DNA from: Auriscalpium vulgare
Taxonomy: Eukaryota > Basidiomycota > Agaricomycetes > Russulales > Auriscalpiaceae
Direction of reading: 5' to 3'
Length of the DNA: 64,000 nucleotides
NCBI GenBank assembly: GCA_019915015.1
Contig: JAHBBC010000005.1
Coordinates: 1,054,001 to 1,118,000, forward strand
In this document: positions 23,154-33,098 of the stretch, in pieces
Position numbering within the stretch: the first letter of the stretch is position 1
Layout of the letters: every line of letters starts with the position of its first letter
Made by a program: the position numbers and the translations under genes
Notes under the pieces: model-generated
Told to the model about the DNA's origin: nothing
Databases searched by the model: none
Seen by the model: only the letters and a program-made list of their open reading frames with translations

Positions 23154-24007
23154 ATGGACGAGTCTGCACCGGTGACCGTCGCGGCTGGCACCGTCCTCTC
23201 ATGCAAGTTCGTCCTCTTGCTCTCCGGGATTCCCGCCAACCGTCTCACCTCTCGTCCAGCATTCGCCGGCGCTTCCGTCGCCGGAACATATGCCATCGCT
23301 AAAGGCCGAGGACAAGGCGTGGCCACCATCTTTGCTGCATCTGCGGCCCTCAACTGTGGTATCGCAGGCGCGACGTTCTTCAGTACGTCACACCCCTCTG
23401 AGTGTGTCTGCGCTCCGTCTCACAATTTTCGGACAGGTCTACGTGAATACGCAGTGAAGCCGGTGCTGGTGTCAACGCTTCCCTTCAAACAGTATGCGCG
23501 CCGGAGAATGCTGCGCGAGGAGTGGCCGTCGGACTCTCCGCCGCTGGCGAATCTGACGTGGTGGGACATGCGTACACACTGTGTACCCGACTCTATGTTG
23601 AGCGGGGCATTCACTGGGAGCATACTGAACGCGTGGAGACGTACGTTTCCTATTTCTCGTGCCCGACATTCATCCTGACGTTGCAAGCAGGTGGTAGCCG
23701 TGGCGTCCTTCCCGGGCTGGCCTTCGGCGCGCTTGGCTGTAGCATCGTCCAGCTGCTCTACAACGAAGTTGAAGTACAGCGGGTGAAGTACGTTTCACGT
23801 ACACTGCGCGAGGCCTCTGCTAGAGCAGCAGAACCGGTTGAGTCTCCAGACCCGAAGCGACCTTTCATTGAACGAGTGAAGGGCCTTTTCGGGATGAAGA
23901 CGCTGTCTGACGACGAGTACCTTGAGCAGTTGAAGGCCGACCGGGACAGGTTTCTAACGAGGATAGCGGAGCTGGAGCGAAGGGGTGGAAAGCCACCGCA
24001 TGTTTGA
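23154..24007 (+). CDS. Tim17/Tim22/Tim23-family membrane protein, 249 aa
   Basis: Exons 23154-23382, 23437-23640, 23691-24007. Hydrophobic segments with small-residue packing (AGASVAGTYAIAKGRGQG, SMLSGAFTGSILNAW, GVLPGLAFGALGCSIVQLLYNE) are spaced as in the Tim17 fold. The last ends in an acidic, charged C-terminal helix (DDEYLEQLKADRDRFLTRIAELE). It is probably a mitochondrial inner-membrane protein. It is not a canonical Tim17, Tim22 or Tim23: the order and loops differ, and it may be an assembly or import accessory. Its stop lies 49 bases from the stop of the next, convergent gene. Confidence 0.75.
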
Positions 24008-24056
24008 TTGTTCTACTCACTTAGAAATCTATACCTCAAATAATGCATCCGCTCAA

Positions 24057-25440
24057 TCACTGAGTACCAGCGCTGACTACTACGTTCGTTTGATACACCT
24101 CGACAATGCCTCTCCCATCCTTATTGAAGCCGCCAACGACAACCCTTCCCGGCAACGCTGCCAATGCGTTCACCTTGGCAATGCCTGCCACTTCGATGGC
24201 CCACTCAGACTTAGGAGCGAGTTCGACTTCGTTGTCACCAGACAAAGAGAACTGTGTCACCGTGCCAAGGAGCGTAGAGGTGATGATCGTCGACGAATTG
24301 GTGAATAGCCTATTTTTCAGGTAAGATCGCGTGCCTGTCCTTCACGATGGTGTCCGCTTACACGCATACCACGGGGCCCTCTGCTATCTTGATCGTGTTC
24401 CCTTCATCCTCCCGCAGGCCCTCCCACTTTCGCGACCTCTTCTTCTTGCTTCCAGACGCTTTCTTTGCCCCGCCGACGCCGATCCATAGGTGTCCGTCTG
24501 CTGTGCCCGCCGCTATGACGCCGTTTGGTGAGACGGCAAGAGAAAGCACGAAAGGCGGTGACAGAGACACTCCTGACGATTGATGTGGTGAAGCTGTCCG
24601 CTCAAGTGTCAGCTCAAGAAATAGGGCGCCGGCGAGTCAGACTCACAGAAGTGGTATCGAGATAATATATTGCCTTGTTGGAAGTCGAAGTGGAGGAGGG
24701 CAGAGTCGTACCCGCCACTGACGAGTTCGCTTGGGCGATCGGGTATGAACTTCACCGCGCCGCAGATCTACACATGTTTGGTCGACATGCACCATACGAG
24801 ACGGAACGGACGGAAGACATACGCTGTCATGCCGTGCCTTCATGCGTTGGACCTTCCGCGATGCTAGATCTACCACTCCAACGGTGCCACCGTCGGTGCT
24901 GAAAGCCAGGACTTTACGGTTAAAGCTGAGGGAGATCTGACTGATGAAGTTTGATTTTACCGCGGGCATTTCAAAGCAGAATACATACCTCATTGACTAC
25001 ATCATCATCATCTTCGCCCAGTTCCAGAGACCCCAAGGCGTCTTCTGCGGACTGAAGGATCTTCGGAAGTCCGATGTCGACTAGGATAATCTGATTGAGC
25101 ATTGTCAGCAGTGTAGCAGGGGAAGAATGACGACGGCGTACACGACGACCGCCTGCGAGCCACAGGTGGCCTGTGTCTCCTACGCAGACGACGGAAGATA
25201 CCTCCGCTCCTAGATTCCTGACAGCCTTGACTACCTTAGTGTCGGGCAAATCATAAATGCGCAAGGTGCCATCGTCTAACAAGCTCTGTGTAAGTGTGAG
25301 ATGGTGAGGCTGGCTTGCTCACCGGAGCCGACAAGCAAAGAACCAGCGGGCGTGAATTCCAGTGCAGAGACGGGACTGTGGACCTGGAGTGTGTGCAGGA
25401 TAGTCGGTGGTGTCTGCGACGGGGGCGGGCTGCTAGCCAT
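24057..25440 (-). CDS. WD40-repeat protein, WDR53-like, 357 aa
   Basis: Exons 25440-25323, 25275-25142, 25090-24989, 24936-24823, 24767-24647, 24593-24362, 24309-24057. Repeats visible: HSPVSALEFTPAGSLLVGSDDGTLRIYDL, SSVVCVGDTGHLWLAGG, ISLSFNRKVLAFSTDGGTVGVVDL, ICGAVKFIPDRPSELVSGGYDSALLHFDF and VLSLAVSPNGVIAAGTADGHLW. A Lys-rich insertion (GAKKASGSKKKRSRK) precedes the last blades. The length and the PSELVSGGYDSALLHFD block match WDR53-like single propellers. Such proteins are substrate receptors or scaffolds; a specific partner cannot be named. Confidence 0.85.
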
Positions 25441-25992
25441 CGCAACACCTACTAGTTGGAAGGCCCGGTGATGAAAAGACGTGGCGATTGCGCGCGAACC
25501 TGAAGACTTCTTCGCAGTTGGACTTGGTCCTGCCGTTGACAGGAGCCCAGTGAGATGGGGGACTTCCGATGTGGACGAGAGCAGAACGCATGGTGGACAT
25601 CACCGCAGACCGGCGGATGGTATTACAAAAATGCGACAAAAACATACAAGGTATGTAGGAAAGGTCTGACACTCACTACACCATGCAAAAGAGCGCGCGA
25701 GTTCTTATACCCAGCCAAACGTCCCTCTCCGCTGAACCGAATCGCCTCGTCCTTCCTGGATGTGAAAAGTAGAACGGGCACTGTCTTGGAGGTTGCGGTG
25801 AAGAAACAAGCGCCCAGTCGCGCGCCTATGTATGCGCGCTTGTTTGTGGGTGTTTGGGCATGCGGGTCCACTAAGGCGGGCCGTTGACCGAGGCTGCCGC
25901 TCTGGGCTTCTATAGCGCTACCACTCTCCCATCACGCCGCTGAGTGCGCAGCTCGCAAGTCTCAGGCATTCGGCGGTTATGTTTGTGCCGTT
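25441..25992. other. Divergent promoter region (WD40 gene / ATG15)
   Basis: 552 bases that should contain both promoters. Small open frames in it look non-coding. Confidence 0.5.
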
Positions 25993-25996
25993 ATGA
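25979..25996 (+). promoter_or_regulatory. Possible uORF overlapping the ATG15 start
   Basis: ATG at 25979 encodes Met-Phe-Val-Pro-Leu and stops at TGA 25994-25996. The stop overlaps the ATG15 start codon (ATGA). If the mRNA starts upstream, initiation at ATG15 would need leaky scanning or re-initiation. Confidence 0.4.
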
Positions 25997-27392
25997 TCTT
26001 ACCATTCACTTTATCTATCCTCATCGTCTCCTTCCTGCTGCCTGCGGGCGCACGACACGACGCAGTCCCGCTCGCGTTCCACCCCGAGCTCGCATACCGG
26101 CTGCAGGAACCCAGAGCCCCCCCATATCCGCTGCACTTCTCCTCTCTTCACCCAGATGCTCCGACGCTAACCGTTCAGGCGGTGCCGACAACCGTCTACC
26201 GCCCCCGATCGCTCGACGCCCTTCACCGCGCCCGCTTGCGATCGCTTCGGCACGCTGAAAGCGAGGTCGTGGAGTGGGAGCCCGTCGAAGTGCTAGGCCC
26301 GGACGTGGAAGATCGACACACCCTCGCGCAGCTCGCACGCATGACCGGCAATGCCTACGCATCGCCGGGCAAGAAGAACTGGTATGAGATCGACCCCGCT
26401 TGGAACATCGTGCGTGGACAGTCCCGCTCATCTCTCGCTAATTCGCTAATGCACCATGCTGCGTGGGGCTGTTAGAGTTTTCCGTTCGGCTGGGAAGACG
26501 CTTCGGAGGGCTTCCGTGGCCATGTCTTCCTCTCGGCAGACAACTCAACGGTCATCTTGTCGATCAAGGGCACGACGCTCCAAGGCCCGACGTCCAAGAA
26601 GGACAAGTACAACGATAACCTGATGTTCTCGTGCTGTTGCGCTCGCGTAGACTTCTCGTGGGTATTCTCCACGGTGTGCGACTGCTTCTCCGGGCATTGG
26701 ACGTGCGACAACACCTGCCTGTCCAACGCACTCATCGAGGATAGCCTGTTCTACTCCGTCGGAATAGTACGTGCCATTCTGCCTCCCTCGATCTCCCTCT
26801 GACGCGCGCCGAAGAACCTAGTCAGCAATTTGACGACCCTCTACCCAGACGCCAACGTCTGGCTCATCGGCCACTCCCTCGGGGGTGCCCTCGCTTCCCT
26901 CCTCGGCACCACCTTCGGCCTCCCAGCAGTCGCGTTCGAGTCCCCAGGCGAGCGCCTCGCCGCACACCGCCTGCACCTCCCGCTTCCCCCGCCCTCCAAC
27001 CTGTCCGGCCTCCAGATCTCGCCTGTCACGCATGTGTACCACACCGCGGACCCCATCCCGCAGGGCGTGTGCACGGGCTTCGGTTCGCCATGCGCGTCAG
27101 CCGGGTACGCGCTGGAGACGCATTGCCACATGGGCAAGACGATCCTGTATGACACAGTCGGGAAGCTGGGCTGGCGGGTGGATATCCGCAAACATCCTAT
27201 CAAGGAGGTTATCCTCAACGTTTTAGAGATTGAGGAAGAGTGGGAGGAGGGTCGGGACGTGCCACTGGCGGCAGAGGAGCTCGACTGCATTGTAAGTTTC
27301 GTCGTGATCCTCGGTGTCTACTGTCACTGACAGGACTCCAGGAATGCTTCAAGTGGGAGTTTGGCGATTTCAAGACGGATGTATCTCTCTAA
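25993..27392 (+). CDS. ATG15: Autophagic phospholipase/lipase ATG15, 411 aa
   Basis: Exons 25993-26409, 26476-26766, 26815-27291, 27342-27392. An N-terminal signal-anchor helix (residues 1-18) is followed by the lumenal part, with SADNSTVILSIKGT, a cysteine-rich block (NLMFSCCCARVDFSW...TCDNTC) and the class-3 lipase nucleophile motif WLIGHSLGGALASLLG. VTHVYHTADPIPQG (catalytic Asp region), GYALETHCHMG and the terminal ECFKWEFGDF follow. By family, it is sorted through multivesicular bodies to the vacuole and degrades autophagic bodies. The length is shorter than in ascomycete homologues, which carry long tails. Introns are 48-66 nt. Confidence 0.95.
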
Positions 27393-27489
27393 TGTACACT
27401 ATCACTGTAATTTCTATATCCCGTAGAAGATGCATCCTACACAAATCAGATCCTAGTAAACAGAGCAGATAATCATCAAGAGCAGTAAG

Positions 27490-29310
27490 TCACCGCCTCT
27501 GCTCTGCCCCGCCAATCCACCGACCCTGCACGTACACCCTGCGCACATTACGGTCGTCTCCCGTGAAGAAAAACCTCTCCAGCATCGCACCAAGCGTCCC
27601 CCTCGCCCCCTCCCCGATCCCCAACTCTCTATCCCCGTCGACGCCCCACAGCCCCGAATTTCCCGCAGAGTCGCGCAAATCGACAAGCAACGCGTCGAAC
27701 GCCTTGCCCTGCGCGAAGGAGCCGACGCGGTGCTGCAGCCCACAGACGTGCGCGCCGCCGAGCGTCGCCATGTGGAGCAGCGTCGCGAGCGGGAGCTGGC
27801 GCCCGGAGAACGTGGGGACGAAGGGCGCGCCGATGAGGGCGGGCGGGCTGAGCTTCAGCGACGCGGCGGGGGCTTGGAACGCGAGCACTTTCGAGGCGAT
27901 GGATGCGTGCTGGATGGCGGTGATGATCGAGGTCGAGAACCCCCCGGACACGTCGGTGCCCAGCCCCACCTAACCCAGCCGACGCTCCGTCAGCGACCAC
28001 CGCGTGCGCGAGGGGGAAGCATACGCGCGCACCTTGATCCCGTGGTCGAGCAGGTTGCCCACGTTGCATATCCCGCTGCGCAGGTTGAAGTTGCTCGTCG
28101 GACAGTGGCTCACGCCGGCGTCGCGCTCCTTGACGAGGTGCACCTCCTCATCGTCCAGGTGCACCGCGTGCGCGAGCACCGTGCGCGCGCCGAGCAGCCC
28201 GAAGCGGTCGTACACGTCCGCATACGACGCGCACTCCGGGAACAGCCTGCGCACGAACGCGACCTCCGCGACGTTCTCGGAGATGTGCGTCTGCACGAGC
28301 AGGGACGGATCCGCGCGCGCGAGCGCGCCGAGCGCCGTGAGGAGCGGCGGCGTGCACGAGATGGCGAAGCGCGGCGTGAGCACGGGCTGCACGAGCGGCG
28401 GGCCCGCGAGCGCGCGGATGTGCGCGATGAGCGCCTCCGTCGCGGTGACGGACGCGGCGGCGGAGGGCTCGACGTAGTCGGCCGGGGAGCTGCGGTCCAT
28501 GTTGCATTTCTGCGGACCGACGCGGGTCAGCGCGGGCGGGCGGCTGGGCGGCCAGAGGCTTACCCACCCCGACAAAAGCGCGCTGGCCTGAATTTATACA
28601 TTCGCGTCAGCTATCGTGCTGCGGGTGTGCCATTTAGAGTTGGTGCTGACCGTATGAATGCACAATGTCTGCCAGTATCTTGGTGGCCTCGAGGTGCAGC
28701 GTTCCATAATAACAGCATGTGGTGGTCTGACAGATCTACTGCTCGCGAGGGCGTGGCGGGCGATAGGAAGACAGAAGACGCACCCCCGCGTTGATGAAGC
28801 GACGGACGACGGACGAGTACGCCCGTCGGGCAAAGTCGACGTCGGCGAACTTGGCTTCCATGGGGAAGGTCGTGTTCGAGAGCCAGTCGAGCAGCTCGTC
28901 CTGGCCGCCACTTGCGAAGCATATTCAGCGTGAAGCCGACAGTCGAGGAAGTGTGCTTCCAGCGCACCTGCCGATGTTAGGCACCTGCGGTGCGTGCTGT
29001 GGACGCGCACACGACCGTTAGATAACGCCGCCCTTGATAGCGCGCAGTGACGCACCGTATGCGTATCGACGAAGCCCGGCATGAGGAACTCGCCGTGCTT
29101 GAGCTCCACGAAGGCCGCGTCCTGCGCACCATGTTGTGCGAGCACGTCTTGCACGGCCGAGTCGTGGACGTCCTCCGCGAGCCAGTCTATGTCGCCGGAA
29201 GCGCCGACGCAGAGCAGACAGCGCGGGTAAGCAGAGTAGTGCGATAAGGAGTCGGGGGTGATTACGGCGCCATAAAAGACGGTCTGGCTGTCGGGGTGGT
29301 GCGAGGACAT
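27490..29310 (-). CDS. GUD1: Guanine deaminase, 487 aa
   Basis: Exons 29310-29056, 28996-28968, 28910-28784, 28726-28651, 28587-28568, 28509-28033, 27969-27490. A metal-dependent amidohydrolase that converts guanine to xanthine and ammonia. Visible active-site motifs: PGFVDTHTHAPQ (HxH), TTTCCYYGTLH, QTHISEN, VLAHAVHLDDEE, SHCPTSNFNLRSG and GLGTDVSGG, in the order usual for guanine deaminases. Two exons are only 29 and 20 nt. The C-terminus carries an acidic/glycine loop before the final RVYVQGRWIGG strand. The neighbouring ATG15 is convergent with a 97-base gap. Confidence 0.94.
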
Positions 29311-31111
29311 CGTCGAGGTGCTTGTGGGTCCCTGGAGGCGCAGGCTTTGTGAGCGGTTCTAGGCAATATATATAAGCATTCCTGCGAGCTGCTATCGCGG
29401 TCCAGACAATGAAGGACACGACGCACACGATGCCTCGAAGCAGTGCGGGGGCTGTCGGAATTCGAACGTGATCGTCAGAGTGAAGATGCACGCCGTCGCG
29501 ACGCCGCGCGCGTTACCGTGTTTTGTTATCAGCGTGCGGTGCGCATGTGCTCGCGCGCGCCGGTCCTCGAGCCCGCTGCCACCGCGTGAGCAGACTCAGA
29601 GACGGTGGACGACGACGGCCGTCTACAGCAGCAGCTGCAAGTGCCGCGGACTGAAGCTATCGATCATGGTGTGCCCCATTTCCTATAGCACCGATCTGAC
29701 GTGCGCCCACCTTGTGCCGCCTTCAAATTGCTTTGGCTGCCTGCCTGAAGGAGCTCGAGGCAATTCAAGGACCTCTGATGACCTTCGCGGGCGTGGTCGG
29801 GTCTTTGAGTGATCTCAGACGGTCAGGCTGCGTGTCCATCTCATCATGATGACCTTTATGGGCGGTGTGTTCGACACATGATGCCGTTCAAGTACGTCGG
29901 CCTGCCACAGGACCGCGCAGCTACGATGGCTCCGGTCGGGGCCAGGGACATAAGTATATATGAGCCTCCTGTGATCTCCTGGCCCGTCGCTGTCGACGTG
30001 ACAGCGCTCCTTTGATACTTACACTATTATTCACGATCCTGTGCCTGCCGCCTCTGCCACGCAGCGCAATTCTCTGTCGCGTTCGTCATCTACCACGTCA
30101 GCTTTCGCTGCCGGGAAGTGCGGGCATATGGGCGTGGGATGCTCGATCACTCGGACTCTCGCGCGCTCATTAGCATTGAACGCGGTCCTAAAGCGCGTTT
30201 GAACGCGTCGAATGTGCCGACACAACCCGTGTGCGCCTAAAGACGCGTGAATACGCGTCGCATCGCGTCTGAACAAGTACCGTGCAATGGAATCGGGAGC
30301 AGGGAGCCGGAGTAACTGCGCGGCGGTGTGATGGCGGAGGATTGCGCCTGTCTTGCTTATATGTGTGGTAGATTGGACAGGAACTGCTAGCCTTATTGAT
30401 GTACTGGTACCGCGCCGGCCCTGGGGCGTCCGGGGAGGGAGAACCCGAGGATCGCAGCCACGAGGTGTCGCATCTTCCATGGCGTGGAAGCACGGATGGT
30501 ATCCATGGGCCGTCAGATGCTCTTGTTCGCGGGGCGAGGGGAAGGATGATCGCGAGGCGTTATTGGCAACTGGGACAAGGTCGCCACTGGCAGCGGTCGC
30601 GCCCGGGCTGTCACGCACAGAGGGCAGTATAATTAGCCTGACAGACGTGACGGAAAGCCGGATGATGGCTGGGCTCCCATGTCGCTGTGATCGAGGTGAG
30701 GCGCGCTGGAGTCCGAGGAGGGCGTTGCAGGGGATACACGGCGCTGCTGGCTGGCTGCAGTGGAGCAAGGCGATCGACTCGCAGCGTCACCTCGCGCGCC
30801 TATGACGTAGCCGCAGCCGCATGTGCGGTCTGTCGGCGGCGCTGTCGACACGACGGCCTCGAGGGCGGCACGAACAGCGGCGGCGGGTGTCTGGTCGGAG
30901 GATCGCGCGGGGAACCCAGCGGCGACGACAGCGAGAGAGCGAGCGACGCCGGGAACGCGGCAGAGGCGGCAGAGGCGCTGAGCAGCGAGGCGGACAAGTG
31001 CCTTGATCTTCTGCGCTCATGAAATTATAAAGGCGCGATATTCGCCCGCCGTTCGCCTTGTGCTCTCCTCCCAGCTCTGCGTAGGCAGCTGTCCCCCGCC
31101 CTCCCCCCGCC
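29311..31111. other. Long intergenic region, no gene seen
   Basis: 1,801 bases between divergent genes. It contains three ACGCGT boxes (annotated separately) and a CG-rich stretch 30780-31010 that opens frames on both strands but gives only low-complexity products. Confidence 0.5.
30203..30268. promoter_or_regulatory. Cluster of ACGCGT (MCB-like) boxes
   Basis: ACGCGT at 30203-30208, 30243-30248 and 30253-30258, plus CGCGT at 30264-30268. ACGCGT is the MluI cell-cycle box bound by MBF in yeasts. It lies about 0.9 kb from both flanking starts, so the gene it might serve is unclear. Confidence 0.35.
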
Positions 31112-31879
31112 ATGCCCTCTCTGCGTCGCACAATCTCCTCCCCCGCAGTCCGCTCGTCCCCGTACCCGTCCTCACAGCCCGCCCAGACAGCCCGTCCGGG
31201 CGGTCAGCGGCGCTCATCGGGCTCGGACGTCGCCTCCAGACGTGTCCTCGCAGACATCGACTGGTGGCTCGTCACAGACGGTCAGCACCACCCTCATTCC
31301 CAGGAGGAGACCGACGCAGCAGAGGGCACCGCCCCCGCACCCGCACCCGCCGACCCCGTGCTGCTCGCCGCCGACATGGCAAGCACCACAGGCCCCGGCA
31401 CAGAGCAGCTCGAGCGTCCGTCGACCCCCGTGTCGTCTGACCTCTCGCTTTTCCCCATAGTCGACGTCTCGCCACAGGTATGCTGCCGACACGCCGTTCT
31501 TCTTGTGGCGCAGACTTCTTATTGGCACCGTCCACCCTCTCACACCCGCAGGCCCATCGTTACGGACAGCCATCTGCCTTCGCAATCGGCCCCCGCACCC
31601 CCACCAGGCGCCACGCGTCCGATGCGTCCTTCGACTCCGTCGAGTCCTCGCCGCATACCCCCCGCACCCCGCGCGAGTGTCTCTCCTTTGCAGACATGGG
31701 TTTCGCAGACCCCGGCTCGGACGTGCCCCCCATCCGCGTGCGCCCGCTGTCACTTGCCGCCACAAGTCCTTCTCGTTTCCGCGTTCACGACACCAGACAA
31801 GGACAGGTCGGGCGACCACAGCGTCTTTGACAACCTCGCCGACGCCGCGTACATTCATGGTGACGACATCTTCGCCTGA
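31112..31879 (+). CDS. Ser/Pro-rich hypothetical protein, about 198 aa
   Basis: Exons 31112-31477, then 31552-31699 and 31797-31879 in the preferred model. The N-terminus (MPSLRRTISSPAVRSSPYPS, later RRVLADIDWW) and middle (HASDASFDSVESSPHTPRTP) are disordered with many possible phosphorylation sites. The 3' end is uncertain: exon 2 can run on to a stop at 31830, but the other frame carries a far more protein-like acidic end (HSVFDNLADAAYIHGDD). A 97-nt intron (31700-31796) connects it in phase. TATAAAG stands about 85 bases before the ATG. I know no function; a regulator rich in phosphosites is only a guess. Confidence 0.6.
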   Translation: MPSLRRTISSPAVRSSPYPSSQPAQTARPGGQRRSSGSDVASRRVLADIDWWLVTDGQHHPHSQEETDAAEGTAPAPAPADPVLLAADMASTTGPGTEQLERPSTPVSSDLSLFPIVDVSPQVCCRHAVLLVAQTSYWHRPPSHTRRPIVTDSHLPSQSAPAPPPGATRPMRPSTPSSPRRIPPAPRASVSPLQTWVSQTPARTCPPSACARCHLPPQVLLVSAFTTPDKDRSGDHSVFDNLADAAYIHGDDIFA

Positions 31880-33098
31880 CCGTCCACCGCGACGTTGTCT
31901 TGTCCATCTGCTTCTCTTATCTTCTCCATCACTTGCCTTGTCACCCTCCACACGCGCCGACCATCTCAGTACTCATCCCACGGGACACGCCACCTTCCCA
32001 TCCATCATCCGCTTTCGTCCCTCCCGATATTGGGCATCTTTGTGACGAAACGCGTCAGGCGCCAGGTCCCTCGTCCACGCATCATCTCTTTTATTTATCT
32101 GCATTTTGTTTACCCATTTACCCACCATCTTGCATCCCTCACGTCGTTCGACGACCTTTCACGTTCCACTTCACGACTTGTACATGCTTAACTTGCTGCG
32201 ATGGCGTCGAGTGGCCATGGCGGCTCAACGCTCCCGATACCTTGACGGTCTTGGCTTATTCCCGACGATGACCTCTCACGTCACCTTTCTTCTGCACGCA
32301 CCATTGCATTAGGACCTTCCCCTCGGTGCCGCGTTCCACGTCCATATTTGTTTTCCAGCGTACCTGTTTCCCTCCGGTTCATCCTGCCGCGCCCGCCCCA
32401 CCCAAAACAACGGCTCGCCGATCTCATCCACTACCTTTAGCCGCTTTCTTCTTCCGCGCCCTCGTCACCCAATCATCTGTCTGTACGAATTAGACATGCA
32501 TTTCATATTCTGGCTACCCGTCGACCTATGCATCCTGCTCTCGAGTACTCTCTCCGTTGTTGTCGCTATCTCAAATATCTGTGCACGACCTGTGTTCTGT
32601 GGCTTGTTCCCTTCACGGCTTTCACGACTATCACAACGATCCCGCCTTGTTCCGTACCCCTGCACTGCAGTACATACACACGAGGTACGATTCCCCAAAA
32701 GTGTACGTCGCTACTACTACTTACAGTCTGTACGAAACTGTACCCCGGTTCGGTGGCAGCACCATCCGCGTTTCTTTTCATATACAAAGCCTTGTTGCCT
32801 CCTGTGTCACCATTCCCTGCCGATCACTTCGATCAGGCTGAGATCTGCAAGGTGGAACGTCTGGCCTTGCACAAGCCACCGGCCGCTGCGCCCGCCGTGG
32901 CCTCCTGTCCACCGCCATGTCCACCGCCACTCCAGGAGGCATCCGGCTGGCAATTGGGGTACGGTCATGCGCCGGTCACAAATGCCCGCAGGATTTAAAG
33001 CCCGAGCGTCAGGACAGGGGCTCGGCTCGGCGTGCGATAGTTGCAATTGCGCAGCGCGACCGCATGCCGCTACGCGGCCGCGGGGCTATCGTGGGCGA
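31880..33098. other. Convergent intergenic region, pyrimidine-rich plus strand
   Basis: 1,219 bases between two converging stops. From 31890 to about 32480 the plus strand is strongly C+T-rich, as in long 3' UTRs or non-coding RNA. A 293-codon frame at 32496-33377 overlaps the CEG1 3' end and looks non-coding. Confidence 0.4.

Noticed and set aside
27730..28794. 354-codon plus-strand frame opposite guanine deaminase
   Set aside because: Arg/Ala/Glu-rich shadow of the strongly G/C third positions of the deaminase exons.
29440..29480. T-loop-like GTTCGAATTCC on the minus strand
   Set aside because: No matching acceptor, D or anticodon stems upstream, so it is a chance match.
30031..30768. 245-codon open frame on the minus strand
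   Set aside because: Crosses the ACGCGT cluster; residue composition (His, Arg, Pro, Thr) is typical of non-coding GC-rich DNA.
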